The notes beneath the pieces were generated by a model, which was not told where the DNA came from, searched no databases, and worked only from the letters and a program-made list of their open reading frames with translations. The translations under genes were made by a program, and so were the position numbers. From an uncultured Planococcus sp. (GTDB lineage: Bacteria > Bacillota > Bacilli > Bacillales_A > Planococcaceae), in contig CANNAE010000001.1 of the NCBI GenBank assembly GCA_947502505.1, forward strand, positions 673,265 through 737,264: a stretch of 64,000 bases of DNA. Reading direction: 5' to 3'. Below, one piece after another: positions 9,219-19,039 of the stretch. Every line of letters begins with the position of its first letter. The stretch's first letter is position 1.

Positions 9219-10512
9219 AATGGAATTCACTCAACTTGAAGAAACGCTTTATCACGAGGAACTGCCGAACGGCCTGACCGTCTATATCCTGCCTAAGCGC
9301 GGCTTCTCAAAAACCTACGCAACGTTCACGACCAAATATGGCTCAATCGACAATCATTTCGTGCCGATGGGAGAGACGGAAGCAGTTCAAGTGCCGGATG
9401 GCATCGCCCATTTCCTGGAGCATAAAATGTTCGAAAAAGAGGAAGGCGATGTTTTCCAGGAGTTCAGTAAAAACGGCGCTTCCGCCAATGCGTTCACGTC
9501 GTTCACCCGGACGGCTTACTTGTTTTCAGCAACCGGCCGCATCCAGGAAAACGTAACGACCTTGCTGGATTTCGTCCAAAGCCCTTATTTCACCGAGCAG
9601 ACAGTGGAAAAGGAAAAAGGCATCATCGCACAGGAAATCACCATGTATGATGACCAGCCGGACTGGCGCTTGTATTTCGGCATGATCGAAAACCTATACC
9701 AAAATCATCCGGTCAAGATCGATATCGCCGGCACGGTCGAATCGATCCAGCACATCACCGCAGAACATCTCTATACGTGCTACCAAACCTTTTACCATCC
9801 GTCGAATATGGCCTTGTTCATCGTCGGGAATGTGGAGCCTGACAGCATGATGCAATTCGTCAAAGACAACCAGGCGGCAAAAAGCTTTGATGCGCCGGCA
9901 CCGATCGAGCGCATTTTCCCTGATGAGCCCAAACAAGCGGCGGTGCAGGAACGGACACTTGAAATGGTGGTCCAGAAGCCGAAAGTCTTTGTCGGCGTCA
10001 AGCCCGAGCGGCTCGATTTACACGGGCCGGACATGCTCAAGCATGAATTGTCTGCGCAGCTTGCCTACGAATTGTTATTTGGCAGAACCTCGAATTTCTA
10101 CCATGAAGCATACGAAAATGGCTGGATCGATGAGTCGTATTCATTCGATTATTCATTGGAAAGCGGATTCGGCTATGCGCTTATCGGGACGGATACCAAC
10201 CATCCTGAAAAATTTGCGGAAGAAGTCAAAAAAACGATCCACCAAGCAGTGGAAAAATGGCCGTTCGGTCAGGAAGACCTGGACCGCGTGCGCCGCAAGA
10301 AAATCGGCTTTTTCATGCGTGCCTTGAATTCGCCGGAATACATCGCCAACCAATTTACGCAATATGCCTTCAACGGCATGAACTTGTTCGATGTGGTGCC
10401 GGTGCTTGAACAGATCGAAGTGGCAGATTTGCAGGAAGCTTTCGCTGCAGTCAGTGCGGAAAGCCAGCAATCCGTCTTCACGATCAAATCACCGGAAAAA
10501 TCACAGGCATGA
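9211..10512 (+). CDS. ymfH: M16-family zinc peptidase
   Basis: Catalytic M16 peptidase of 433 aa. The zinc site is HFLEH (about His67, Glu70, His71), with a further acidic ligand expected in EKEKGIIAQEI near 135-145. ATG 9211 is preferred to ATG 9202 because AAGGAGG ends at 9201. It overlaps the end of ymfF and shares an ATGA with ymfI (ATG at 10509, stop TGA 10510-10512), so the three genes form one translational unit. Substrate is unknown; the conserved linkage with the YmfI reductase ties it to the EF-P modification pathway. Confidence 0.92.
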   Translation: MNKMEFTQLEETLYHEELPNGLTVYILPKRGFSKTYATFTTKYGSIDNHFVPMGETEAVQVPDGIAHFLEHKMFEKEEGDVFQEFSKNGASANAFTSFTRTAYLFSATGRIQENVTTLLDFVQSPYFTEQTVEKEKGIIAQEITMYDDQPDWRLYFGMIENLYQNHPVKIDIAGTVESIQHITAEHLYTCYQTFYHPSNMALFIVGNVEPDSMMQFVKDNQAAKSFDAPAPIERIFPDEPKQAAVQERTLEMVVQKPKVFVGVKPERLDLHGPDMLKHELSAQLAYELLFGRTSNFYHEAYENGWIDESYSFDYSLESGFGYALIGTDTNHPEKFAEEVKKTIHQAVEKWPFGQEDLDRVRRKKIGFFMRALNSPEYIANQFTQYAFNGMNLFDVVPVLEQIEVADLQEAFAAVSAESQQSVFTIKSPEKSQA

Positions 10513-11228
10513 AGCGATTTGCGTTGATCCTCGGGGCATCGGGAGGCATCGGCAGCGAAATCGCCAGGCAGCTGGCAGAGGATGGCTGGTCGCTATACCT
10601 TCATTATCATCAGACGGGCCTCGAGGCATTTGCTGAAGAACTCAGCTTGCGTTACCCGGAGCAGGAATTCGCCGCGGTGCAGGCCGATTTCACAAAAGAC
10701 GGCGCGGCACAGCAAGTGGCAAGCCAAATCTTTGATTGCTCGTGTATCGTCTGTGCAAGCGGGCATGCGTTCTACGGCCTTTTGCAGGACACCGGCAGCG
10801 CCGATCACGACGCTTTATGGCGCGTGCACGTAAAGAACCCTATCGAGACGGTGCGCTTAGTGTCGCCTTATTTCAGAAGGCATGCGAAATCCTACGTCAT
10901 TTTTATCGCCTCGATCTGGGGCGAGACGGGGGCGTCGATGGAAACGGCCTATTCGGCCGCAAAAGGCGCACAGCTGGCATTCACAAAAGCTTATGCCAAG
11001 GAAATGGCGCCATCCGGCACGCGCGTCAATGCCGTATCGCCCGGATTGATCCGCACGAAGATGAATGACGGATGGACGGCCGAGGAATGGCACGAGCTCG
11101 AAGAAGAAATTCCGCTCGGGGCCGGCTCTCCTGAAGATATTGCCCATACGGTGGCGTTTCTAACGGGCGGCAAAGCGGATTATATTACCGGACAGACAAT
11201 CCGCGTCAACGGCGGATGGCTCATCTGA
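10509..11228 (+). CDS. ymfI: short-chain dehydrogenase/reductase YmfI
   Basis: NAD(P)-dependent SDR of 239 aa. The cofactor motif GASGGIG is near residues 9-15. The catalytic YxxxK is at about Tyr148/Lys152 (YSAAK), with a Ser in the FIASIWG strand before it. In B. subtilis YmfI is known to act in EF-P Lys modification, reducing the 5-aminopentanone form to 5-aminopentanol. That function is transferred here on family and position. The general SDR resemblance to FabG means a fatty-acid reductase role cannot be excluded from sequence alone. Translation is coupled to ymfH by the ATGA overlap. Confidence 0.88.
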   Translation: MKRFALILGASGGIGSEIARQLAEDGWSLYLHYHQTGLEAFAEELSLRYPEQEFAAVQADFTKDGAAQQVASQIFDCSCIVCASGHAFYGLLQDTGSADHDALWRVHVKNPIETVRLVSPYFRRHAKSYVIFIASIWGETGASMETAYSAAKGAQLAFTKAYAKEMAPSGTRVNAVSPGLIRTKMNDGWTAEEWHELEEEIPLGAGSPEDIAHTVAFLTGGKADYITGQTIRVNGGWLI

Positions 11229-11316
11229 AATGCGGCACCTTTTCATCATTGTTAATGTAGGCTATCATAAAGGCAATGGCACAGGATAACGAATAGATGG
11301 GAAGGGAGAGTGAAGC

Positions 11317-12117
11317 ATGAAAGAATGGTATTTTGAGTATGAAATCCAAGTGAACCGCCCGGGCCTGCTCGGGGATATCGCATCGCTTCTCGGGATGCTG
11401 CGTGTCAACATCGTCACGATCAATGGCGTAGACCAAGGGCGCCGCGGCATGTTGCTGCGCGCCGAGCATGATGTGCAGATCGAGCGTTTTGAACAGATCC
11501 TGTCGACGATCGAAACGATAGCGGTGACGAAATTCCGTGAACCGAAGCTGCGTGACATTCTCGCCGTTCGGCATGGCCGTTACATCCAGCGCGATGCCGA
11601 CGACCGCAAGACATTCCGCTTCGTGAGGGACGAACTCGGCTTGCTCGTCGATTTCATGGCGGAGATCTTCAAGCAGGAAGGCCATAAATTGGTCGGGCTC
11701 CGGGGCATGCCGCGTGTCGGCAAGACCGAATCGATTGTCGCCGCGAGCGTCAGCGCGAACAAGAAATGGATTTTCCTGTCGTCAACGATGATCAAACAAA
11801 CCGTCCGCAATCAGCTGATGGGCGATGAACACAACGACAATAATATTTTCATCCTGGACGGCATCGTCACGAGGCGCTCGGCCGATGAACGGCATCTCCA
11901 GCTTGTGCGCGAGATGATGCGCATGCCAAACATCAAAGTGGTCGAGCATCCGGATAAATTCGTCGAGCATTCCGAATACAGCATCGATGATTTCGATTAT
12001 ATTATTGAGTTGCGCCATCATCCGGAAGAAAAAATCACGTATGAAGTATTGGAGAAAAACACGTTTATGGACAGTAAAGACCAGATGGATATGTTCGGCG
12101 ACGGGTTTAATTTTTAA
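11317..12117 (+). CDS. ymfK: YmfK-type conserved protein (DUF3388) with ACT-like and P-loop-like parts
   Basis: A 266-aa soluble protein of unknown function, conserved in Bacillales. Residues 1-80 look like an ACT ligand-binding fold (YEIQVNRPGLLGDIASLLGM, then VNIVTINGVDQGRRGM). Residues 130-137 read GMPRVGKT, an exact GxxxxGKT Walker A, and NNIFILDG near 175-182 could be a Walker B. B. subtilis has the small gene ymfJ just upstream; it is not present here. GGGAGAG lies before ATG 11317. Family membership is firm by position and length; nucleotide binding is inference. Confidence 0.8.
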   Translation: MKEWYFEYEIQVNRPGLLGDIASLLGMLRVNIVTINGVDQGRRGMLLRAEHDVQIERFEQILSTIETIAVTKFREPKLRDILAVRHGRYIQRDADDRKTFRFVRDELGLLVDFMAEIFKQEGHKLVGLRGMPRVGKTESIVAASVSANKKWIFLSSTMIKQTVRNQLMGDEHNDNNIFILDGIVTRRSADERHLQLVREMMRMPNIKVVEHPDKFVEHSEYSIDDFDYIIELRHHPEEKITYEVLEKNTFMDSKDQMDMFGDGFNF

Positions 12118-12134
12118 CCAGGCAGGTGATGACG

Positions 12135-13004
12135 ATGGGACAATTGGGCAACAAGCTGAAGCAGGCAAGGCTGGACCAAGGCCTGAGCCTCGAGCAGCTC
12201 AATGAGCGGACGAAAATCCAAAAGCATCATTTGGAGGGCATCGAAGCAGGGGATTATTCGGCCATCCCGGGCGCTTTTTATGTGCGGGCTTTTATCAAGC
12301 GCTACGCACAGGCGGTCGGTTTAGACGGCGAAGCCTTGTTAAGGGAGCATCGAGGCGAATTGCCTGAAGAGGAACCGGAGGCATCCCCTGCTGGGCATTT
12401 AACGCGCAGGCCCGAAAAAAAGCAACGCAGCACCGGCCCCGTCTCAGAATCAATGCCGAAAGTATTGGTGGCATTGTTCATTGTCTTCATTCTATTGGTC
12501 ATTTGGTATTTCTATTTGCTGAGTACGTCGGGCAACGACCTGCAACAAGAAGAAGAGGAAGGCGGGGACGTGGAATACGAGTCGCCTGCTGAACCGCAAA
12601 CTGAAGAACAGCCGGAAGCGACAGAGGAAGAAGAAGCGCCTGCTGAAGAGCCGGAAGAACAAGCAGAACCGCAACAACCGGAAGCCCAGCTGGAGCTAGA
12701 GGGCGTTTCGGGGGAAACGGCAAGCTATACATTCTCGGGCCCGGCAGAGCGGGAACTTGAATTTACAGCGGACGGCGAGTCCTGGCTGAGCGTCAAGGGT
12801 GAAGGCGGCTCTGAACTATTGAGCCTCGCCCGCGTATTCGAGGCTGGGGAAACCGAAGCCGTGGACGTATCGGATGAAACGGAAGTCTTCATGCGCGTCG
12901 GTGATTACATGATGCTCACCATCGAACTGAACGGTGAAGCCGTGCCTTACGAACAAGAGCGAAAACCACAAAACATCATCATCCGTTTTGATGATGCCGA
13001 ATAG
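12135..13004 (+). CDS. ymfM: RodZ-like membrane protein with helix-turn-helix
   Basis: A bitopic morphogenesis-type protein of 289 aa: cytoplasmic XRE-like helix-turn-helix (residues 4-66), one membrane helix (about 109-129), a long Glu/Pro/Ala linker, and an extracellular beta-rich DUF4115 domain (about 195-285). RodZ proteins link MreB to cell-wall elongation. The start is ATG 12135, with AGGTGA upstream; ATG 12129 and GTG 12126 are also in frame. The gene lies immediately before pgsA, as in Bacillus. Planococci are often coccoid, so whether MreB is present elsewhere would decide the role. Confidence 0.85.
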   Translation: MGQLGNKLKQARLDQGLSLEQLNERTKIQKHHLEGIEAGDYSAIPGAFYVRAFIKRYAQAVGLDGEALLREHRGELPEEEPEASPAGHLTRRPEKKQRSTGPVSESMPKVLVALFIVFILLVIWYFYLLSTSGNDLQQEEEEGGDVEYESPAEPQTEEQPEATEEEEAPAEEPEEQAEPQQPEAQLELEGVSGETASYTFSGPAERELEFTADGESWLSVKGEGGSELLSLARVFEAGETEAVDVSDETEVFMRVGDYMMLTIELNGEAVPYEQERKPQNIIIRFDDAE

Positions 13005-13027
13005 CCATCACCTGATGGCTATTTTTC
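13000..13027 (+). terminator. terminator overlapping the rodZ-like stop codon
   Basis: The 10-bp stem ATAGCCATCA / TGATGGCTAT with a CC loop is followed by TTTTTC. It includes the stop codon of the upstream gene. Confidence 0.75.
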
Positions 13028-13053
13028 TGCAAGGATTGAAAGGAGAAAACCAA

Positions 13054-13632
13054 ATGAATATTCCAAACCAAATCACCATTTCCCGTATTTTGCTCATCCC
13101 GATTTTTATGGCGTTCATGCTCATCGATTTCGGGTGGGGAGATATGACGCTGCTAGGGGCAACGTTGCCAGTGGCGCATTTCATCGGCGCTTTGATCTTC
13201 ATTTTTGCATCCGCCACTGACTGGGTCGATGGCTATTACGCACGCAAATACAATTTAGTCACGACTTTCGGCAAATTCTTGGACCCGCTTGCCGACAAAC
13301 TCCTCGTTTCTGCGGCGTTGATCATTTTGGTCGAGCTCGGATTCGCCCCGGCGTGGGTCGTCATTGTCATCATCAGCCGCGAGTTCGCGGTGACTGGCTT
13401 GCGCTTAGTGCTAGCAGGCGAAGGGGAAGTCGTCGCAGCGGGCAATCTAGGCAAGATTAAGACGGTCACGCAGCTATTCGCGATTATTTCACTCCTGCTC
13501 TACAATATGATTTTCGCACTGGCCGGCATTCCGTTCGGCGAGATCATGCTCTATATCGCTCTATTGTTTACAGTCTGGTCCGGCTGGGATTATTTCTACG
13601 CCAACCGCAAAGGGCTTATGACGTCCAAATAA
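13054..13632 (+). CDS. pgsA: CDP-diacylglycerol-glycerol-3-phosphate 3-phosphatidyltransferase
   Basis: Membrane enzyme that makes phosphatidylglycerol phosphate from CDP-diacylglycerol and glycerol 3-phosphate. The CDP-alcohol phosphatidyltransferase signature is intact: Asp56, Asp59-Gly60, Ala63-Arg64, Gly73, Asp77 and Asp81, with correct spacing. It has about five membrane helices and 192 aa, normal for PgsA. ATG 13054 follows AAAGGAGAA; the frame stays open upstream only because it crosses the previous gene. It is followed by cinA, as in Bacillus. Confidence 0.96.
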   Translation: MNIPNQITISRILLIPIFMAFMLIDFGWGDMTLLGATLPVAHFIGALIFIFASATDWVDGYYARKYNLVTTFGKFLDPLADKLLVSAALIILVELGFAPAWVVIVIISREFAVTGLRLVLAGEGEVVAAGNLGKIKTVTQLFAIISLLLYNMIFALAGIPFGEIMLYIALLFTVWSGWDYFYANRKGLMTSK

Positions 13633-13656
13633 GCGCCACATGAAAGGAAGACCGCT

Positions 13657-14910
13657 ATGAACGCTGAAATTATCGCAGTCGGCTCAGAGCTTCTGCTCGG
13701 CCAGATCACCAATACAAACGCCCGTTTCATTTCAGGGCATCTCGCTGAAATCGGCATCAATGTCTATTACCACACGGTAGTAGGCGATAACCCGGAACGA
13801 TTAAAAGAATCGATTGCCATCGCGGAGTCGCGTGCAGACTTGATCATTTTCTCCGGTGGGCTTGGGCCGACAAAAGACGATTTAACAAAGCAGACCATCG
13901 CCAACCACCTCGGGACGACACTTTCGATGGACGATGCGGCGATGGCGTCGATTGCGGCATTTTTCGACCGTGTCGGCCGCCCGATGACCGAGAATAACAA
14001 AAAGCAAGCGCTCGTGCTCGAGGGCAGTGAAGTGCTGGTCAATGATAATGGAATGGCGCCTGGCATGATGTACCCAAACGGCGATCATCTGTATATGCTG
14101 CTGCCAGGGCCGCCGCATGAACTGGAGCCGATGTTCCAATTTGAGGCGAAACCGAAATTGGTGCGTATGCTCAACAAGGAGAACGTCATCCTTTCACATG
14201 TGTTGCGTTTCTATGGCATCGGGGAAGCGGAACTTGAGGACCGCCTGCAGGATATTCTGGACAACCAGACCAACCCGACGATTGCCCCGCTCGCCTCAGC
14301 TGGTGAAGTGACTTTGCGCATCACGGCGAAGACCGATACCACCGATGAAGCCTGGAAACTGATCGACGGCGCGAAACAACAAATCCTGGAGCGCGTCGGC
14401 AGCTATCTATACGGCTACGACGATGATTCCCTCGCATCGAAAGCCATCGATTTGTTGAAACAGCAAGGCAAAACGATTTCGGCAGCAGAGAGCTTGACTG
14501 CCGGTTTGTTCCAGTCGGAGCTTGCTTCTGTCGCAGGTGCAAGCGCCGTATTGAGTGGCGGAGTCGTCACTTATAATGAACAAATGAAAATCCAGCAGCT
14601 TGGCATGGCGCAGGAGTTTTTCCAACAACATTCTGTCGTCAGCGAAGAAACAGCTAAAGCCATGGCTACTGCGGTGCGGGAAAAATTCAATACCGACATC
14701 AGCGTCAGCTTGACCGGAGCAGCCGGCCCAGGCGCACACGGCGAGGAGCCAGCCGGGACGGTATGGATCGGCATCGCAAGCGAGCAAGGCGCGAAAGCTT
14801 ACCATCTCCAGCTATCAGGGATGAGAAACACGAACCGCATCCGAGCGGTGAAATTGGCCTTGTACTATTTAATACGAACACTAGCAGATGAAGACGCACG
14901 CAAAATTTAA
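13657..14910 (+). CDS. cinA: CinA family protein (competence/damage-inducible)
   Basis: A 417-aa two-domain protein: N-terminal MoCF-type fold (about 1-170, starting AEIIAVGSELLLG, with FSGGLGPTKDD near 70) and C-terminal PncC-like domain (about 255-410, AESLTAGLFQSEL and SLTGAAGPG). In characterised homologues these parts have ADP-ribose pyrophosphatase and NMN deamidase activity. In naturally competent species the gene is co-expressed with recA. Here a terminator separates it from recA, so recA has its own promoter. Confidence 0.95.
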   Translation: MNAEIIAVGSELLLGQITNTNARFISGHLAEIGINVYYHTVVGDNPERLKESIAIAESRADLIIFSGGLGPTKDDLTKQTIANHLGTTLSMDDAAMASIAAFFDRVGRPMTENNKKQALVLEGSEVLVNDNGMAPGMMYPNGDHLYMLLPGPPHELEPMFQFEAKPKLVRMLNKENVILSHVLRFYGIGEAELEDRLQDILDNQTNPTIAPLASAGEVTLRITAKTDTTDEAWKLIDGAKQQILERVGSYLYGYDDDSLASKAIDLLKQQGKTISAAESLTAGLFQSELASVAGASAVLSGGVVTYNEQMKIQQLGMAQEFFQQHSVVSEETAKAMATAVREKFNTDISVSLTGAAGPGAHGEEPAGTVWIGIASEQGAKAYHLQLSGMRNTNRIRAVKLALYYLIRTLADEDARKI

Positions 14911-14926
14911 TTTTGCGTGTTTTTTC
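14897..14926 (+). terminator. terminator of cinA
   Basis: The arms CACGCAAAAT and ATTTTGCGTG span the cinA stop codon and are followed by TTTTTTC. Confidence 0.85.
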
Positions 14927-14989
14927 TTGCCCATTTCAGGGGAATGATAAGATAGCGGGGGTCAAATTCGGTAAACATTTATACGAACA

Positions 14990-15003
14990 CGAATAAACGT
15001 TCG
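14990..15003. promoter_or_regulatory. LexA (SOS) box upstream of recA
   Basis: CGAATAAACGTTCG fits the Bacillus SOS consensus CGAAC-RNRY-GTTCG with one mismatch. It lies just upstream of the recA -35 region, which supports DNA-damage induction of recA. Confidence 0.75.
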
Positions 15004-15011
15004 CTTTTTTC

Positions 15012-15040
15012 TTGTAAATTTCTCAATAAACTAGTATACT
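15012..15040 (+). promoter_or_regulatory. sigma-A-like promoter of recA
   Basis: TTGTAA (15012-15017) and TATACT (15035-15040) are separated by 17 bases, directly downstream of the LexA box. Confidence 0.75.
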
Positions 15041-15085
15041 GAAATCAGTTAGAAAAATGGTTTTCACATAAGAGGAGGATTTCTT

Positions 15086-16153
15086 TTGAGCGATCGTAAA
15101 GCAGCGTTGGATATGGCGCTAAAGCAAATAGAAAAGCAATTTGGTAAAGGATCTGTCATGAAATTAGGGGAAAGCACGGACCGCAATGTGTCCACGGTCT
15201 CAAGTGGCTCGTTGTCACTTGATATCGCACTCGGCATAGGCGGATATCCGCGCGGCCGCGTTATTGAAATATATGGGCCGGAGAGTTCTGGTAAAACAAC
15301 CGTTTCCCTCCATGCCATCGCTGAAGTTCAAGCGTCGGGCGGAACGGCTGCATTTATCGATGCAGAGCACGCCCTTGACCCGGTTTACGCTAAAGCACTT
15401 GGCGTTAACTTGGATGAACTATTGCTGTCTCAGCCGGATACAGGCGAGCAGGCACTTGAAATCGCAGAAGCACTTGTACGCAGTGGCGCAGTAGACATCG
15501 TCGTCATCGACTCGGTAGCGGCACTTGTGCCAAAAGCTGAAATCGAAGGCGAAATGGGCGACTCCCACGTCGGGCTCCAGGCTCGTCTCATGTCACAGGC
15601 TCTCCGCAAACTGTCGGGTGCCATCAACAAATCGAACACCATTGCTGTATTTATCAACCAAATCCGAGAAAAAGTCGGCGTTATGTTCGGTAACCCGGAA
15701 GTAACACCGGGCGGCCGCGCGTTGAAATTCTATTCATCCGTACGCCTTGAAGTCCGCCGTGCAGAAGCATTGAAATCCGGCAACGACATCATCGGTAACC
15801 GGACGAAGATCAAAGTCGTCAAAAACAAAGTAGCTCCGCCGTTCCGCACAGCGGAAGTGGACATCATGTACGGGCAAGGGATCTCACGTGAAGGTGAAAT
15901 CGTCGACCTTGCAGCAGACCTCGATATCGTTCAGAAAAGCGGTTCATGGTATTCCTACAACAGCGAACGTGTCGGGCAAGGCCGCGAGAACGCCAAGCAA
16001 TTCATGCGCGAGCATGAAGACACACGCAATGAAATCGCAGGCAAAGTCCGTGAACATTACGGCATGACAGCTGCATCTTATTCCGTATCTGTACCTAAAG
16101 ACGACAAGAAAGAAGCAGAAGACTTCAACTTGCTCGTCGACGAAGAGGAATAG
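15086..16153 (+). CDS. recA: recombinase A
   Basis: ATP-dependent strand-exchange protein (355 aa) that also triggers LexA self-cleavage. Walker A GPESSGKT is at residues 64-71; the [13 protein letters not shown]alker B stretch and the [10 protein letters not shown] region are typical. The start is TTG 15086 (product begins [12 protein letters not shown]), with AGAGGAGG upstream. A LexA box and a near-consensus promoter precede it and a strong terminator follows. Bacillus has pbpX between recA and rny; here the two are adjacent. Confidence 0.99.
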   Translation: MSDRKAALDMALKQIEKQFGKGSVMKLGESTDRNVSTVSSGSLSLDIALGIGGYPRGRVIEIYGPESSGKTTVSLHAIAEVQASGGTAAFIDAEHALDPVYAKALGVNLDELLLSQPDTGEQALEIAEALVRSGAVDIVVIDSVAALVPKAEIEGEMGDSHVGLQARLMSQALRKLSGAINKSNTIAVFINQIREKVGVMFGNPEVTPGGRALKFYSSVRLEVRRAEALKSGNDIIGNRTKIKVVKNKVAPPFRTAEVDIMYGQGISREGEIVDLAADLDIVQKSGSWYSYNSERVGQGRENAKQFMREHEDTRNEIAGKVREHYGMTAASYSVSVPKDDKKEAEDFNLLVDEEE

Positions 16154-16187
16154 GATCCGCCTGGAACTTCATAAAGGATTTCCGTAA

Positions 16188-16219
16188 AGACTGCGAAGCA
16201 TTTGCTTCGCAGTCTTTTT
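16188..16219 (+). terminator. terminator of recA
   Basis: A 13-bp stem (AGACTGCGAAGCA / TGCTTCGCAGTCT) with a 2-base gap is followed by five T. Confidence 0.9.
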
Positions 16220-16246
16220 ACAAGCACGGGGCGCCGGCTGGCAGGG

Positions 16247-16275
16247 TTGACAGCGCATAGGTCCATCTATACAAT
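16247..16275 (+). promoter_or_regulatory. sigma-A-like promoter of rny
   Basis: A consensus TTGACA (16247-16252) and TACAAT (16270-16275) are 17 bases apart. This gives an rny leader of about 100 bases. Confidence 0.8.
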
Positions 16276-16381
16276 TAAAATTGTATTATTTACTAATTTT
16301 TAAACGAATGATGAAAGACAAAGAATGTATTGATTCATCCTTTGAAAATGTAAAAAATCAATAGCAAGAGGAGGTGTCCGA

Positions 16382-17941
16382 ATGGGTATTACTGAGTTCA
16401 TCTTCGCTTTGCTTGGTATCATCGTCGGTGTAGTTGTTGGGTATTTTGCATTGAAAAAGGCAAACGATTCCAAAATGGCAGGGGCCAAACATTCCGCGGA
16501 GCAAGTGGTCGAAGATGCAAAACGGGAAGCAGAGGCGCTGAAAAAAGAAGCCTTGCTGGAAGCGAAAGACGAAAATCATAAATTGCGTACTGAAGCTGAA
16601 TCTGAAATTCGCGAACGCCGATCAGAAATGCAGAAACATGAAAATCGGTTGTTGCAAAGAGAAGAAAATTTGGATCGCAAGGATGATGCATTAAACAAAC
16701 GCGAGGCCGGCCTTGAACGCAAGGATCAGGCACTTGCCGAAAAACAACAGCATATTGAACAGATGGAGAGCAAAGCTGAAGAGTTGGTTCAGCAGCAACA
16801 GACCGAAATGGAACGGATTTCCTCTTTGACACGCGAAGAAGCGAAAAGCATCATTCTCGAGCAAGTGGAGAATGAATTGTCGACAGACATCGCCGTCATG
16901 GTCAAGGAATCAGAAGCCCGTGCCAAGGAAGAATCGGACAAAAAAGCGAAGAACATCTTGTCATTGGCGATGCAGCGTTTTGCTGCAGACCATGTAGCGG
17001 AAACGACCGTATCGGTAGTCAATTTGCCGAACGATGAGATGAAAGGCCGCATCATCGGGCGCGAAGGACGCAATATCCGCACGCTCGAAACGCTGACAGG
17101 CATCGATTTGATCATCGATGATACGCCAGAAGCGGTCATTCTTTCCGGATTTGACCCGATCCGCCGCGAAACAGCTCGTCTGGCACTTGAGAAATTGGTG
17201 TCTGACGGGCGCATCCACCCAGCGAGAATCGAGGAAATGGTCGAGAAGTCAAGACGTGAAGTCGATGAACAAATTCGTGAAATTGGGGAACAAACCACAT
17301 TTGACGTAGGTGTACATAACTTGCATCCAGACTTGATCAAAATACTCGGCCGACTCCGCTACCGTACAAGCTACGGGCAGAATGTCCTGAAACACTCCGT
17401 TGAAGTGGCATTCCTGTCAGGCCTTATGGCAGCAGAGCTTGGGGAAGATGTAACCCTGGCAAGACGTGCAGGGCTTCTTCATGACATCGGTAAAGCCATC
17501 GACCATGAAGTCGAAGGCAGCCACGTGGAGATCGGTGTTGAACTTGGAACGAAGTACAAGGAACACCCGGTCGTCATCAACAGTATCGCCTCCCACCACG
17601 GGGACACGGAAGCGACTTCGGTCATTTCGGTCATCGTCGCAGCAGCAGATGCACTTTCCGCTGCGCGCCCAGGTGCCAGAAGCGAAACGCTCGAGAACTA
17701 CATCCGCCGGCTTGAAAAGCTGGAAGAGATTTCAGAGTCTTACGAAGGCGTCGAGAAGTCGTTCGCCATCCAAGCAGGGCGTGAAATCCGGATCATGGTT
17801 CGCCCGGAACAGATCGATGATATGACAGCTCACCGCCTTGCGCGCGATATCCGCAAGCGCATCGAAGAAGAGCTGGATTATCCAGGACATATCAAAGTGA
17901 CGGTCATCCGCGAAACGCGAGCCGTTGAATACGCAAAATAA
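16382..17941 (+). CDS. rny: ribonuclease Y
   Basis: Membrane-anchored endoribonuclease that starts mRNA decay (519 aa). Order of parts: N-terminal membrane helix (about 3-25), long charged coiled coil (30-190), KH RNA-binding domain (about 208-272, with IIGREGRN), and HD metal-dependent domain with the catalytic His-Asp pair in [12 protein letters not shown] near 364. GAGGAGGTG precedes ATG 16382. A strong consensus promoter and a terminator frame it as a single-gene unit. The RicA protein encoded nearby belongs to a complex known to steer RNase Y. Confidence 0.98.
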   Translation: MGITEFIFALLGIIVGVVVGYFALKKANDSKMAGAKHSAEQVVEDAKREAEALKKEALLEAKDENHKLRTEAESEIRERRSEMQKHENRLLQREENLDRKDDALNKREAGLERKDQALAEKQQHIEQMESKAEELVQQQQTEMERISSLTREEAKSIILEQVENELSTDIAVMVKESEARAKEESDKKAKNILSLAMQRFAADHVAETTVSVVNLPNDEMKGRIIGREGRNIRTLETLTGIDLIIDDTPEAVILSGFDPIRRETARLALEKLVSDGRIHPARIEEMVEKSRREVDEQIREIGEQTTFDVGVHNLHPDLIKILGRLRYRTSYGQNVLKHSVEVAFLSGLMAAELGEDVTLARRAGLLHDIGKAIDHEVEGSHVEIGVELGTKYKEHPVVINSIASHHGDTEATSVISVIVAAADALSAARPGARSETLENYIRRLEKLEEISESYEGVEKSFAIQAGREIRIMVRPEQIDDMTAHRLARDIRKRIEEELDYPGHIKVTVIRETRAVEYAK

Positions 17942-17947
17942 AAAACG

Positions 17948-17988
17948 AAAAAGGCTTCGTTGAATATCCATTCAAAGAAGCCTTTTTC
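17948..17988 (+). terminator. terminator of rny
   Basis: A long stem (AAAGGCTTC and TTGAAT paired with ATTCAA and GAAGCCTTT) is followed by TTTTTCTT. Confidence 0.88.
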
Positions 17989-18008
17989 TTATGGAGAAAG
18001 GTGATTGC

Positions 18009-18806
18009 ATGAAAATTTTATTTATTGGGGACATTGTTGGATCTATGGGAAGAGAGGCACTGGAATCGTATTTGCCGAGGCTCAAGCGTAAATATGCGCC
18101 GGATGTCGTCATTGCGAACGGCGAGAATGCAGCTGCAGGACGGGGCATTACCAAATCGATCTACCAAGACCTATTGTTCATGGGGGTCGACATGGTGACG
18201 ATGGGCAACCACACGTGGGACCAAAAGGAGATTTTCGACTTTATCGACGATGTGGATTACCTGATCCGTCCGGCGAACTTTTCTGAAGAAGCGCCTGGCC
18301 GTGGCATGGCAACGGTAACGAAAAACGGCAAAACCCTATCGGTCATCAATTTGCATGGCCGTGTCTTCCTCCCGGCCCATGACGATCCATTTAAGATGGC
18401 AGATGAATTGATCGAAGAAGCCAAGCAAGTATCGCCGCTCGTCTTCGTCGATTTCCATGCAGAAGCGACAAGTGAGAAAATTGCGATGGGCTGGCATTTG
18501 GACGGCCGTGCATCCGCGGTTGTCGGGACGCACACCCACGTTCAGACGGCGGATGCGAGAGTGCTGCCAGGCGGGACAGCGTATATCTCGGATGTCGGCA
18601 TGACAGGCCCGTATGATGAAATTCTCGGCATGAAGCGTGATTCTGTATTATACCGCTTCAAGACCAATATGCCGACGCGTTTTGAAGTGCCTAAATCCGG
18701 CCGTTCGGTCGTCAGCGGATTTTTCACCGAAATCGATGACAATACAGGCAAAGCCCTAAGCTGTGAGAGAATTTACATTAACGAAGATTACCCTTTCCAA
18801 GCGTAA
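18009..18806 (+). CDS. ymdB: metallophosphoesterase / phosphodiesterase YmdB
   Basis: A 265-aa binuclear-metal phosphodiesterase (TIGR00282 family). In B. subtilis YmdB hydrolyses 2',3'-cyclic nucleotides and affects biofilm and motility gene expression. Metal ligands visible at the expected places are Asp8, Glu39-Asn40 and Asn67-His68, plus later His residues in DFHAEAT and GTHTHVQ. ATG 18009 follows GAAAGGTGATTG; ATG 17991 is in frame but lies on the preceding terminator tail. Adjacent to rny as in Bacillus; spoVS, which normally follows, is absent. Confidence 0.95.
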   Translation: MKILFIGDIVGSMGREALESYLPRLKRKYAPDVVIANGENAAAGRGITKSIYQDLLFMGVDMVTMGNHTWDQKEIFDFIDDVDYLIRPANFSEEAPGRGMATVTKNGKTLSVINLHGRVFLPAHDDPFKMADELIEEAKQVSPLVFVDFHAEATSEKIAMGWHLDGRASAVVGTHTHVQTADARVLPGGTAYISDVGMTGPYDEILGMKRDSVLYRFKTNMPTRFEVPKSGRSVVSGFFTEIDDNTGKALSCERIYINEDYPFQA

Positions 18807-18845
18807 GCCAGACCTTGTCAAATTAGCGACAATTGCCCGGACAGC

Positions 18846-18875
18846 TTGTATCTGGACCTATCCGTTCAGTATAAT
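18846..18875 (+). promoter_or_regulatory. sigma-A-like promoter upstream of ricA
   Basis: TTGTAT (18846-18851) and a perfect TATAAT (18870-18875) are 18 bases apart. The expected transcript start near 18882 gives ricA a leader of roughly 145-160 bases. Confidence 0.6.
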
Positions 18876-19039
18876 GAGTAGAGATGGACGAACTCCCGGC
18901 TTTGAGACAAAATGGTTGTCGGGCTTATCGGGTTCACTGTACAATCGTAAGCGAACATGTTTTGACAGATAAAGAAAATCAAAATACAGCGTCTGATGCC
19001 GGATTTTGGCACCGGACCCGGAAATGGGTGTCTACGGAA

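Noticed and set aside
17991..18008. ATG 17991 as the ymdB start
   Set aside because: It overlaps the rny terminator tail, whereas ATG 18009 has a ribosome site and aligns the metal ligands at family positions.
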